Assembly: GCA_014359885.1 (NCBI GenBank)
Contig: JACIYN010000005.1
Location: 1-64,000, forward strand
Source: Desulfacinum sp.
Lineage (GTDB): Bacteria > Desulfobacterota > Syntrophobacteria > Syntrophobacterales > DSM-9756
Direction of reading: 5' to 3'
DNA length: 64,000 nt
Shown: positions 25,508-34,568 of the stretch, piece after piece
How positions within the stretch are numbered: position 1 is the stretch's first letter
Layout of the letters: each line of letters opens with the position of its first letter
The notes under the pieces: model-generated
Database searches by the model: none
Told to the model about the DNA's origin: nothing
Seen by the model: only the letters and a program-made list of their open reading frames with translations
Translations under genes and position numbers: made by a program

Positions 25508-26446
25508 CTATTGGTACCTCATGGCTTCCTCCCGGAGACCGTCGGCCAGGAGATTGAGCCCCACGACCAAAGAGGCGATGGCCACCGACGGCCACAGGGC
25601 CGCCCAAGGGGAGCCCGCCAGAATGAATTCCCGGCCCTTGGCCACCATGGACCCCCAGTCCGGGGACGGGGGCGGAAGGCCCAATCCGAGAAAACCCAAC
25701 GTCCCCATGGCGAAGATGGCGTAACCCACCCGGAGCATGGCGTCGATGATGATGGGGCCTTTGGCGTTGGGAAGGATTTCCACGAACATGACGTACCAGG
25801 GGCTTTCGCCCCGCGTTTCCGCCGCCCGCACGTAGTCCCGGGTTCGGATGTCCAGGGTGAGCCCCCGCACCAGGCGGGCGATCCCCGGGGTTCCCACGAT
25901 GGCGATGGCCAGCACCACATTGACCGCCGACGCCCCCATGGCGGCCACGAAAATCAGGTAGAGCAGGATGACGGGAACGGCCATCATGGCGTCCAGCAGC
26001 CGCATCACCACCTCGTCGATCCACCCGCCCTTGTAGCCGCTGACCAGGCCCAGAAAGGCTCCGAGCGCCAGCGAAGCGGCCACTCCCCACAGGGCCGTAC
26101 CTCCGGGAAGCCACAGATCGGGGGACACGGGCAGCACCACCAGCACAATGCGGGCCCCGTAGAGCAAGCGCGCCCACAAATCCCGCCCCAGTTCGTCGGT
26201 TCCCAGCGGGTGGGCCGCACTGGGGCCCTGGTTGGGGGCTTTCCAGTCCTGGTAGGTGGGGGAATAGGGCGTCAGCAGAGGGGCGAAAACCGCGGCCGAC
26301 ACCCAGAAAGCCACGATGAAAAAGCCGACCGTGGCGGTTCGGGAGGCGAAAATGAGCGCAAACGTTCTTCGAATTCCCAGGAAAAGCCTCCGGCCCGTCC
26401 GTCGGGTCGTCTTCCCTTGCGACGTCCCTTGCGCAACCTGCAACAT
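25508..26446 (-). CDS. Oligopeptide-type ABC transporter permease (DppC-like)
   Basis: This 312-residue protein has an N-terminal cytoplasmic tail, TM1 (GFFIVAFWVSAAVFAPLL), the hallmark HPLGTDELGRDLWARLLYGAR and the EAA loop (RAAETRGESPWYVMFVEILPN). DppC-type subunits form a heterodimer with a DppB-type partner, encoded immediately upstream 19 bp away. A 14-residue SPDLWLPGGTALWG insertion sits between TMs 1 and 2. Confidence 0.9.
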   Translation of the reverse strand: MLQVAQGTSQGKTTRRTGRRLFLGIRRTFALIFASRTATVGFFIVAFWVSAAVFAPLLTPYSPTYQDWKAPNQGPSAAHPLGTDELGRDLWARLLYGARIVLVVLPVSPDLWLPGGTALWGVAASLALGAFLGLVSGYKGGWIDEVVMRLLDAMMAVPVILLYLIFVAAMGASAVNVVLAIAIVGTPGIARLVRGLTLDIRTRDYVRAAETRGESPWYVMFVEILPNAKGPIIIDAMLRVGYAIFAMGTLGFLGLGLPPPSPDWGSMVAKGREFILAGSPWAALWPSVAIASLVVGLNLLADGLREEAMRYQ

Positions 26447-26465
26447 ACCTCCCTCGCGCGCCCTT

Positions 26466-27764
26466 TCAGCGGTAACGGATTCTCGGGTTCAGAAACGTAT
26501 AGAGAATATCGGCGACGAGCTGGGTTCCCACCGCCACCACCACCATGATCATGGCCCCGGCCTCCAGGGCGTTGATATCCTTGTAAAGTGCCGAATCCAA
26601 AAGGTACTTCCCCAAGCCCGGATAGCCGAAGACCACCTCCACCACCACAATGCCGCCCAAAAGCCAGTTGACATGGAGCATGATCACCGTGATGGGGGCG
26701 ATCAGGGCATTGCGAACGGCGTGTTGGAAGACGACCCTGCGGTAGGGAAGCCCCTTGATGAAGGCCGTGCGGATATAAGGCGAGCGCATCACCTCCACCA
26801 TGCTCGCCCGCGTGATGCGAAGGACATAACCCAGTTCGATCAGGGTGAGGGTGAGTACCGGCAGCACCAGCATGTCCGGACGCTGCCAGGGAGCCTTCTC
26901 GCCGAAGACCGTGGCTCCAGGCAGCCAGCCCAGCCAGAGGGCGAAGATGAGGATCAGAAAGATTCCCATGGCGAATTCGGGGATGACGGAAAAGACCATC
27001 CCGCCCACGGAAAGGGATCGATCCAGGGCGCTTCCTTCCCGGAGGCCGGCGGCGATGCCCAGGGCAAGCGCCAGGGGCATCACCACCGCAAAGGCGATTC
27101 CCGCCAACACCAGGGAGTTGCGAAGGCGAATGAAGAGGCTCTTGGCCACGGGGCGGCCGGTTCGCAGGGAAACGCCCGGATCCCCCCGAAGAAATCCCTT
27201 CTTCAAGGGAAGGTAGTCCATGGCTCCGCCGGACACCTCCTTCCAGCCGCTTCCCACCACGAAGACCCAGGCCTTGCGCTCGGTTCCCTTCTCCCAGAGC
27301 ACCGCCCGATTGTGGGCGTCCAATCCCCAGAAATAGGAAGAACCGTCGGCACGTTTCCGCCACCGGCCGTTGTCGGGAACTTCCTCCACCGCCCCGTCGG
27401 GTCGCCGGATCTGCGCAATCAGGGTATCTCCATCCAGCTTCCAGCGCACCAGGTTCCCGTCCGGAAGGGCAGCCCACCATTCCACAAAACCTTTCTCGGT
27501 GACCAGGCGTTGGAGCTGCAGGCCCACCCGTCGGCGCGCACGCCAATCGCTCCCCACCAACCAATGGAGATAACGGACGGGAGCGGGCTCATCCAATCCC
27601 AGTTGGTTCAGGAAGGAGGCCTCCTGTTCCGGAGTAACGAAACTTCCCAGAACATTTCGAGCCACGTTGCCCGGGGAGGCCTCGGTGATGAGAAAGACCG
27701 CCACCGACACCAGGAGCATGGTGAGCAGCAGAAGCAGCACTCGGCGAAGGATGAATACGAGCAT
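26466..27764 (-). CDS. Oligopeptide-type ABC transporter permease (DppB-like) with large periplasmic insert
   Basis: This 432-residue protein is about 100 residues longer than usual DppB/OppB. TM1 (MLVFILRRVLLLLLTMLLVSVAVF) and the five C-terminal TMs with the EAA loop (YIRTAFIKGLPYRRVVFQHAVRNAL) are normal. Between them, residues about 70-190 form a beta-rich, Trp-rich extracytoplasmic domain (WWAALPDGNLVRWKLDGDTLIAQIRRP, then GRWRKRADGSSYFWGLDAHNRAVLWEKG) not found in standard members. Its stop overlaps nothing, and the SBP gene ends in the same nucleotides as its ATG (27764). The insert may contact the binding protein. Confidence 0.88.
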   Translation of the reverse strand: MLVFILRRVLLLLLTMLLVSVAVFLITEASPGNVARNVLGSFVTPEQEASFLNQLGLDEPAPVRYLHWLVGSDWRARRRVGLQLQRLVTEKGFVEWWAALPDGNLVRWKLDGDTLIAQIRRPDGAVEEVPDNGRWRKRADGSSYFWGLDAHNRAVLWEKGTERKAWVFVVGSGWKEVSGGAMDYLPLKKGFLRGDPGVSLRTGRPVAKSLFIRLRNSLVLAGIAFAVVMPLALALGIAAGLREGSALDRSLSVGGMVFSVIPEFAMGIFLILIFALWLGWLPGATVFGEKAPWQRPDMLVLPVLTLTLIELGYVLRITRASMVEVMRSPYIRTAFIKGLPYRRVVFQHAVRNALIAPITVIMLHVNWLLGGIVVVEVVFGYPGLGKYLLDSALYKDINALEAGAMIMVVVAVGTQLVADILYTFLNPRIRYR

Positions 27765-29422
27765 CAGGACGTCCGTTTACTCAGCCAGACCTCATGGGTC
27801 AGCAGGTAGTTGGTCGGATGGGCCTTGAGGTTGTGCACCCACGTTCGGGCACTGGTCCACACGTTTCGCCAGTAGGAAATCCCCACAGGCCCGCGCTCCA
27901 TCATGATCTCCTCCAGGATGCAGAACACCTTCCGGCGTTCCTCCACGTCCAGGATGCCGCTGGCCTTGGCCACCAGGTCACAGAATTCCTTGTCCACCCA
28001 TCGGGTTTCGTTCCAGGGAACCGGCTTGCCCTCGTCGTCCGCCACGTAGCCCAGATTCAAAACCATGGTTCCCAGCGGCCGGTGGGTCCACGGCGTAATC
28101 CCCAGGTCCACCTCGGTCCATTTTTCCCAGTACTGGCTGGCCGGCATGGTCTGGATGTGGATGCGAAATCCGGCGGGAGCCGCGTCTTCCTTGAGAATTT
28201 CGGCGTAACGCACCACATCCGACCAGTCGCTTCCCACCGCCAGATTCACGTCCAGACCGTTGGGATACCCGGCTTGTTTGAGAAGCTCACGCGCCCGATC
28301 CGGATCGTATTTCGGGATGGGCTTTTCGCAATATTCCGGATGCTTGGGATACACGTGGAAGTCCTGCCCCAAGAGTCCCTGGTTGTGGTAGGCCAGCGCC
28401 AGGATCTTTTCCCGGTTCTGGCACAACTTGAGGGCCTGGCGGACCCGGTTGTCCGTCCAGGGCTTGATGTCCACGCGCATGCGCAAGACCCGGACCTGGC
28501 CGGTCGTTACCGGAAGTACGCTGATGTTGGGGTCATCTTTCAGAGCCAGAAAGATGTCGGTTCCGCCCATGTCCCCGGGGTCGATCACATCCACTTCCCC
28601 GGTCTTGATGGCCGCGATGTGGGGCGCCATCTCACCGCCCATGTCAATGAACTCCATTCCTTCCAGGTAAGGCAGCGGCTTCCCGTCCGCTCCCTTTTGC
28701 CAATAGTCCGAGCGGGCCTTGAGCACGCAGCGCTCCCCTTCCCGGTATTCCACCAGGGTGTAGGGGCCGGTTCCGTGAGGGTTCTTGATGAAGTCGCCTT
28801 CAAAAGTGCGGTGATTGAGGACCAGGGCCGGGTAGTGGAAAAGGTGCTCCGGGACGGCGATTTCCGGACGCTTGAGATGCAGCCGCACCTGGTGTGCATT
28901 CACCTTTTCGATCCCCGTGGGGTCCAGGTATCCGCTCATGAGGCCCAGCATGGACGACGCCACATCCTTGTTGAGCCACTGGTCGAGCGTAAAAACGACA
29001 TCGTCGGCAGTGAACGGATCGCCGTTGTTAAACTTGACCCCCTTGCGAAGATGGAGAGTCCATGTCTTGAGGTCTTCCGAGGCCTCCCACTTTTCAAGCA
29101 GGTACGGGTGGGTGATGTTGTCGCTGTCGGTGAGGGTCAGGTACTCGGCCACGTGGCGCAATTGGTTGGCCGGGGCGATCCAGGAAAACTGGGCGGGATG
29201 GGTCACCTTGTGCACCTGGCTGGACACCTTGAGGATCCCGCCCCGCCGGATGGACCCCGCCCACACTTCACGGGGCAAGACGAGGCCGGCCATGCGCCCG
29301 GCGACCGTGGCCGAAAGCCCGAGCAGCGTGGCATAGCGGAGAAAGTCGCGACGGCTCAATCCGCCCCGTTCCATCTGGGCCTTCAGTTCGGGAATTAGTG
29401 GATGGTGTGTCTTATCCGCCAT
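27764..29422 (-). CDS. ABC transporter family 5 solute-binding protein (oligopeptide/nickel type), Tat-exported
   Basis: This 552-residue protein has a twin-arginine signal (LSRRDFLRYATLLGLSATVAG) after a 20-residue charged leader, then the SBP_bac_5 core: LLEKWEASEDLKTWTLHLRKGVKFNNGDPFTADDVVFTLDQW, and FVEYR-like GTGPYTLVEYREGERCVLKARSDYW. It binds peptides, sugars or metals in the periplasm and hands them to the permeases. It is the first gene of the operon, with a strong site GAGGAGGGGACC before the ATG. Substrate specificity is not readable. Confidence 0.92.
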   Translation of the reverse strand: MADKTHHPLIPELKAQMERGGLSRRDFLRYATLLGLSATVAGRMAGLVLPREVWAGSIRRGGILKVSSQVHKVTHPAQFSWIAPANQLRHVAEYLTLTDSDNITHPYLLEKWEASEDLKTWTLHLRKGVKFNNGDPFTADDVVFTLDQWLNKDVASSMLGLMSGYLDPTGIEKVNAHQVRLHLKRPEIAVPEHLFHYPALVLNHRTFEGDFIKNPHGTGPYTLVEYREGERCVLKARSDYWQKGADGKPLPYLEGMEFIDMGGEMAPHIAAIKTGEVDVIDPGDMGGTDIFLALKDDPNISVLPVTTGQVRVLRMRVDIKPWTDNRVRQALKLCQNREKILALAYHNQGLLGQDFHVYPKHPEYCEKPIPKYDPDRARELLKQAGYPNGLDVNLAVGSDWSDVVRYAEILKEDAAPAGFRIHIQTMPASQYWEKWTEVDLGITPWTHRPLGTMVLNLGYVADDEGKPVPWNETRWVDKEFCDLVAKASGILDVEERRKVFCILEEIMMERGPVGISYWRNVWTSARTWVHNLKAHPTNYLLTHEVWLSKRTS

Positions 29423-30608
29423 GGTCCCCTCCTCTACTTTGGGTTGAAGATCCTCCTATTTCTTAGAAGGGCAATGATTTCACTACGAACGAGTCTACCA
29501 CTTTGTGTCTTTTGTTTCAACCGATTTCGTGATCCGTGATTCGTAATCCGTGATTCGGGATTCGGAATTCGGGAGCCGGGGCACGAGGAGGCCGTCCGAG
29601 AACGCCGGTACCGACTGCTTTTCCCGTAGCGCAGCCCTTTAGGGCTGCGGAAGAATCCCCGCACGTTGGATGGGCCCTCATGTATTTCATGTCACTACAT
29701 GGGGTGGCCATGGACCTGTCCGCGGGGCTGAAGCCCCGCGGCTGCGAGGTGATCGTAAATTCCCGGCCTCTTGAGCCGGAAAAACATTTTCGGACAGGCT
29801 CCGAGGAGGCTGTCCGAGAAGTGCTCAAACCGTCACTCCCGCGCAAGCGGGAGTCCATAACTTGCCGGACATCCTGGATCCCCGCTTTCGCGGGGATGAC
29901 GAAGGGGTGGTGAACAAAGCAAATTCGCCATTTTCAGACAAGCTCCGAGGAGGCTGTCCCACAATGGCCCTCCGACTCATGAGGAAAGGAAATTTCCGTT
30001 CACTTCGTAGCCGCGGGGCTTTAGCCCCGCGGGAAGGCTCATCGCAACTCCATGAAGTAACAGGAAATACGCGATGGCCTATCCGACGGCCGGGGGTTCC
30101 TCCGCAGCCCTAAAGGGCTGCGCTACGAGGAAAAAGGTCGTCCGCGACGTTCTTAGACAAGCTCCGAGGAGGCTGTCCGAAAACGCTGTTTTCCTGGAAG
30201 CGCGGACGTCTCGCCCACTTCTCGTGCGGGCCGGGAGCCCGCGCTCCCAGGGGAAGAGGCCTGCGGGTCCGTTTTCGGCCATTTGGACAGCTTAGATTCA
30301 GATAGGTACGATGGCAAAAACCGTAAAAATCTGCATTACAGGACACGCATCCAGGTGCGGGGCAGGGAGTAGGCTTGGGAAGGTCGCTCTCCTCTCGGGA
30401 CGGCGGGACGGGGAGGGATTCGAAACCCTGGCGGCCGGGCACTGGAGGCTCCCCAACCGGGACTCTCATGGTTATTGTGAATGTGAACCGCGAAGGAACG
30501 CGAATAAAGACTAACGCAGCAGAGGGCGAGTCCCGGGCCGGCCGCGACGAGGCTCAATGGACGGATAGCGGCTCACGGATTACGAAATCCGGAAAAAGGA
30601 GAGGGAAC
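29423..30608. repeat. 1.2-kb repeat island without genes
   Basis: No credible ORF lies between the SBP gene and the epimerase gene. The interval contains four copies of a GACAAGCTCCGAGGAGGCTG-type unit (29584, 29792, 29931, 30151), CGCAGCCC..GGGCTGCG palindromes at 29630-29649 and 30103-30122, CCGCGGGGCT..AGCCCCGCGG palindromes at 29720-29741 and 30011-30032, and a pair of inverted CCCGCTTTCGCGGG-type motifs (29831-29855, 29875-29902). It looks like an accumulation zone of small dispersed repeats. Promoters for both flanking genes must lie at its edges. Confidence 0.6.
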
Positions 30609-31508
30609 ATGAGGATTCTGATCACGGGTGGTTTGGGATTTGTGGGAACCCAACTTTCCAACCGGCTTCTGGAAAAGGGCCATCAGGTGACCGTGGTGGA
30701 TCACGCTCCGGAGCCGCGCCCCTACACCCCATCCCAGGTGCGTTACCTGTCGGCGGACACAACCCGCCCGGGTCCTTGGCAGCAGGCCGTTTCGGACCAA
30801 GACGTTGTGGTGAACCTGGCGGGCGCCTCCATCTTCCGTCGATGGAACGCCAAGGCCAAAGAGCTCATCTACAGTTCCAGGATCCTCACCACCCGGAACC
30901 TGGTGGATGCCTTCCCTTCCGGGCGGACGATCCATCTTCTCAACGCATCGGCCGTGGGCTATTACGGTCCGTCCGGAGACGGGTTTCTTCAGGAAGGGGA
31001 TCCTCCGGGATCCGATTTCCTGGCCAGGGTCTGTGTGGACTGGGAAACGGAAGCCTTCAAGGCGGCCGAAAAGGGGGCGCGGGTGGTGGCCATGCGGTTC
31101 GGTATCATCCTGGGCAAAACCGGAGGAGCCCTGGGGCAGATGATTCCCGCCTTCAAGCGTTTCGTGGGCGGCCCGTTGGGCCACGGGAGGCAGTGGTTTT
31201 CGTGGATTCACATGGAGGATCTCCTGGGAGCCGTCCTGTTCGTGATGGAGCGGGAAGATATCCGCGGGCCCGTCAACTTCTGTTCCCCCAATCCCGTGCG
31301 CAACGAAACCCTGGCCCATGTCTTGGGAAAACTCCTGCGCCGGCCCAGCTTCCTGCACACTCCCGGCCTGGTCTTGAAGCTCGTCATGGGCGAATTCGGA
31401 TCCGTGCTCCTGGAAGGCCAGCGGGTCTTTCCCGGCGTCCTGCTGAAAAACGGCTATTCCTTCCGATACCCGGAGATTGAAAAGGCTTTGGCGCAAGTCT
31501 TGCTCTAA
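30609..31508 (+). CDS. TIGR01777-family NAD-dependent epimerase/dehydratase (YfcH-like)
   Basis: This 299-residue short-chain reductase starts MRILITGGLGFVGTQLSNRLLEKGHQ, with the GxxGxxG nucleotide-binding motif near residue 7. It has the family VNLAGASIFRRWNAKAKELIYSSRI and NASAVGYYG segments (the YxxxK tyrosine is in SAVGYYG) and RFGIILGKTGGALGQM. AAGGAGAGGGAAC sets the start. The substrate of the family is unknown; YfcH-type proteins are often linked to sugar or quinone metabolism. It is convergent with the ammonia-lyase gene. Confidence 0.88.
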   Translation: MRILITGGLGFVGTQLSNRLLEKGHQVTVVDHAPEPRPYTPSQVRYLSADTTRPGPWQQAVSDQDVVVNLAGASIFRRWNAKAKELIYSSRILTTRNLVDAFPSGRTIHLLNASAVGYYGPSGDGFLQEGDPPGSDFLARVCVDWETEAFKAAEKGARVVAMRFGIILGKTGGALGQMIPAFKRFVGGPLGHGRQWFSWIHMEDLLGAVLFVMEREDIRGPVNFCSPNPVRNETLAHVLGKLLRRPSFLHTPGLVLKLVMGEFGSVLLEGQRVFPGVLLKNGYSFRYPEIEKALAQVLL

Positions 31509-31525
31509 AAGCTCCGGTGCCGTCG

Positions 31526-31588
31526 GACCCGGCGGGCCCCCGGAACCATCATCCGGGGAGCGTGTCCGAGGCTTCTCCCCGCCGGGTC
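31526..31588. terminator. Nested hairpin between convergent genes
   Basis: GACCCGGCGGG at 31526-31536 pairs exactly with CCCGCCGGGTC at 31578-31588. Inside the loop CCCCGGA (31538-31544) pairs with TCCGGGG (31552-31558). It lies between the epimerase and the ammonia-lyase, so it can act as a bidirectional terminator; the U-tract is weak. Confidence 0.5.
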
Positions 31589-31666
31589 GCGGGCCTCCGT
31601 GATGATGGTTTCCTCGCGCTCCTTCGCGATTCCCTCCCCCATGAACGACCTCTTGGGACCACGGGG

Positions 31667-33199
31667 CTATGGGTGGAGGGGGCCCACGGCGTCTTCCACC
31701 GCCCGGATCAGCCATCCGTCTCGGATGAGGCCGGTCATGGCTTCAATGTCCCTGGAAAGGACCCGGTCCCGGTCCAGATGGGGGATGACCTTTCGAATGC
31801 ACCGGTAGGCCGCACAGGTGCCCTCCCCCGGCTTCATGTTGGTGAAGAGATCCAGGGCCTGGGCGGAGCACAGTAGTTCGATGGCGATCACATGCTCCGC
31901 ATTCCGCACGATCTCCCGGGCCTTGCGGGCCGAGATGGTGCCCATGGACACGTGGTCTTCCTTGTTGGCCGAGGTGGGAATGGAATCCACACAGGCCGGG
32001 TGCGCCAGGGTCTTGTTTTCGGACACCAGGGCCGCAGCGGTGTATTGGGCGATCATGAATCCGGAATGGAGCCCGCCCTGATCCACCAGAAAGGCCGGCA
32101 GCCCGCTCAGTTGCGGATTCACCAGCCGCTCCACCCTCCGCTCGGAGATGTTGGCCAGTTCCGCCACGGCCATGCCCATGAAGTCCATGGCCAGGGCCAC
32201 GGGCTGACCGTGAAAGTTGCCGCCCAGGAGGAACTGTTCGTCGTCGGCGAAGATGAGCGGGTTGTTGGTGGACGAATTCATTTCCGTTTCCACAACGGAT
32301 CGGCAGTAGCCCAAGGCGTCCTTGGTGGCTCCGTGCACCTGGGGGGAACAGCGCAGGGTGTAGGCGTCCTGGACGCGGGAACAATCCTTGTGGGACGAGA
32401 TGATGTCGCTGTTGTGGGTGATGCGCCGCATGTTTTCCGCCGCCTTGGCCTGGCCGGGATGGGGACGCACCTGATGGATCCGGGCATCGAACTCCGTGCG
32501 GCTCCCCATGAGCACTTCCAGGCTCATGGACGCGGCGATGTCGGCGGCCTTGGAAAGCCTTAGCGCATCGTGGAGGGCCAGGGCACCGATGGCCGTCATG
32601 AGCTGGGTGCCGTTGGCGAGCGCCAGCCCCTCGCAGGCTTCCAGTTCCAAGGGCTCGAGACCGGCCCGGGCCAGGGCCTCCGCACCCGACATGCGTTCCC
32701 CCTGGTACCTGGCCTCGCCCATGCCGATGAGCACCAGGCTCATGTGCGCCAGGGGAGCCAGATCGCCGCTGGCCCCCACGGAACCTTTTTCCGGGACCAC
32801 GGGGAGGATCCCCGCATTGAGCACTTCCAGCAAACGGCGGGCGGTCTCCGGGCGGATGCCCGAATGGCCCCGGGCCAGATCCTTGAGTCGCAAGGCCATC
32901 AGCGCCCGCACCTCGTCGCCGGGAAGCTCGGGGCCCACGCCCGCCGAATGGCTCATGAGGATGTTGCGCTGAAGCGTCCGGGCTTCCTCCTTGGAGATGA
33001 TCACATCACTCAAGGCACCGAACCCCGTGGTGACCCCGTAGATCACCCGTCCTTCCTGCACCCAACGGTCAATGAGGGCCCGCGCCCTCTCCAAGCGATT
33101 CCAGGATTCGTCGTCCAAGGAGACCCGGGCGCCTTCCCGGGCCACCGCCACCAGTTCCTCCAGGGACATCCCGTCCTTTCCCAGCACCACCTGACGCAT
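31667..33199 (-). CDS. hutH: Histidine ammonia-lyase (HutH)
   Basis: This 510-residue protein carries the MIO prosthetic group motif GSVGASGDLAPLAH (Ala-Ser-Gly), a GVTTGFGALSDV segment and FHGQPVALAMDFMG. The selectivity region reads NILMSHSAGVGPELPG: Ser-His, as in histidine lyases, rather than the His-His or Phe-Leu of tyrosine/phenylalanine lyases. It should convert L-histidine to urocanate and ammonia. HutU, HutI and HutG are not seen in the window. It begins 10 bp after the BASS transporter stop, so the two form one operon. Confidence 0.9.
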   Translation of the reverse strand: MRQVVLGKDGMSLEELVAVAREGARVSLDDESWNRLERARALIDRWVQEGRVIYGVTTGFGALSDVIISKEEARTLQRNILMSHSAGVGPELPGDEVRALMALRLKDLARGHSGIRPETARRLLEVLNAGILPVVPEKGSVGASGDLAPLAHMSLVLIGMGEARYQGERMSGAEALARAGLEPLELEACEGLALANGTQLMTAIGALALHDALRLSKAADIAASMSLEVLMGSRTEFDARIHQVRPHPGQAKAAENMRRITHNSDIISSHKDCSRVQDAYTLRCSPQVHGATKDALGYCRSVVETEMNSSTNNPLIFADDEQFLLGGNFHGQPVALAMDFMGMAVAELANISERRVERLVNPQLSGLPAFLVDQGGLHSGFMIAQYTAAALVSENKTLAHPACVDSIPTSANKEDHVSMGTISARKAREIVRNAEHVIAIELLCSAQALDLFTNMKPGEGTCAAYRCIRKVIPHLDRDRVLSRDIEAMTGLIRDGWLIRAVEDAVGPLHP

Positions 33200-33208
33200 G
33201 ACGAGCCG

Positions 33209-34189
33209 TTACTCCTTTCGTCCAGTTTGCAGACGTCCCACCAGATAGCCGTCCATGATGAGATGGATCACGTGATGACAAACGCAAAAAACGAGAGCTT
33301 CCCCGTATTGGGGAAAAAGGGCCGTCTGGATGAGTACCGAAAGGGGAAGCGTCTTTTGACTGCCCATGAAAAGAACGGATTCCACCCGCCCTCGACCCAG
33401 GCGCAGGACACGCCCCAGAGCGGCCGCCGCGGCCAGCAGGCCCAGATGAAATCCGGCCACCAGGAGCACCACCGACGGCAAAAGATGCAACCCGCTCACA
33501 ATGGTGGGCCTGGACTTGGAAACGGCAATCCACACAATCGCCAGGATGAAGCAGCCGTTCACCACATTGGGATTGATGCCGCGGCGTTTGTAGACACCCT
33601 GGAACGTGGGGCGCACCAGGATCCCCAGGCCCAGGGGCAGAGCCACCAGTTTGGCCATCTTGACCATGAGGGCCGTCTTGTTGATGAGGACCCCGGCCGC
33701 CCCGGCCGCATCCCCCACCAGGAAGGTGAGCACCACCGGCACCGTGAAGATGGCCGAAAAATTGGCCAGCAGGGTGATCATGAGCGCATTGGCCATGTTT
33801 CCGCCTGCAGCGCCGGTCATCACCACGCCGCTGCTGAGCGTGGTGGGCATGGCCGCCACCAGGAAAAGACCGATCATCAGGCCGGGATGCAGCGGAAGGC
33901 GGCCCAGGGCCAGGGCCCACAGAGGGGAAACCACGAAGATGACGGCCAGGGCCGTCGCAGTGGCCCGCCAGTCGGAGAGCCCGGATCGGACCTGCTCCGT
34001 CTGAAGCGCCGTACCGGAGAAGAAAAAGATGGCGAAGATCACAAGATCCGGTCCCCTGTGAGCCTGAAGCCAACGGCCCACCTGGGCCACCGTCTCGCTC
34101 CGATCGGCGACCGTAAGGCCCGACACCAGGATGAGTCCCGTGAGGAACCAGTACTTTTTGAGGAAGGATCGCACCGCTGCCGCCTCCAT
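33209..34189 (-). CDS. Bile acid:sodium symporter (BASS) family transporter
   Basis: This 326-residue, roughly 10-TM protein has the inverted-repeat BASS/SBF layout: AIFFFSGTALQTEQVRSG, AAMPTTLSSGVVMTGAAGGN (the conserved sodium-site loop) and FMGSQKTLPLSVLIQTALF in the second half (broken-helix crossover). Members transport organic acids such as pyruvate, pantoate or bile acids with sodium. It leads the operon with hutH, so transport of an ammonia-lyase substrate or product such as urocanate is possible but unproved. Confidence 0.85.
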   Translation of the reverse strand: MEAAAVRSFLKKYWFLTGLILVSGLTVADRSETVAQVGRWLQAHRGPDLVIFAIFFFSGTALQTEQVRSGLSDWRATATALAVIFVVSPLWALALGRLPLHPGLMIGLFLVAAMPTTLSSGVVMTGAAGGNMANALMITLLANFSAIFTVPVVLTFLVGDAAGAAGVLINKTALMVKMAKLVALPLGLGILVRPTFQGVYKRRGINPNVVNGCFILAIVWIAVSKSRPTIVSGLHLLPSVVLLVAGFHLGLLAAAAALGRVLRLGRGRVESVLFMGSQKTLPLSVLIQTALFPQYGEALVFCVCHHVIHLIMDGYLVGRLQTGRKE

Positions 34190-34568
34190 TCGCCTTTACC
34201 CTACCGTCTTGGTGTGATTTTCAAGCGGGGATGGCCGGTTGGCCGCCCCAAGGTCCCAAAAGCGCATCTATACGCCAGGAAACGCAGCGAGTCCACTCTT
34301 GAATTTTCCAGGAGACTCCATTATTTAGAGGGCACGGTGCAGGGCCGGCCTGAACCCCCTGCCCGCCGGACGCGAAGCGAGCTCCGGGGTGACCCGCATT
34401 CCGCACGATCCGCAGCCACGGAAGAACGATCTTCGGGCTCCCGCTCTCAGCTATTCACCCCGTGACGCGTCTTGGGGAACGGAGCTCCCCTACTCCCCAA
34501 CCTCCCGAAGGGATCCAGGGAAGTTTCTTGTAGGGATCGAATGGCGATGTTCGATCGGCGAGGGGGTT
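34190..34568. other. Intergenic stretch between divergent BASS and GGT-like genes
   Basis: This 379-bp region has no convincing ORF; the open frame running into the GGT-like gene is low in ribosome-site support. Promoters for both divergent operons are expected, but no clear consensus was identified. Confidence 0.3.

Noticed and set aside
29423-30608. Search for a transposase or CRISPR array in the repeat island
   Set aside because: The repeats are short, of several kinds and irregularly spaced; there are no uniform spacers, cas genes, or transposase-like frames.
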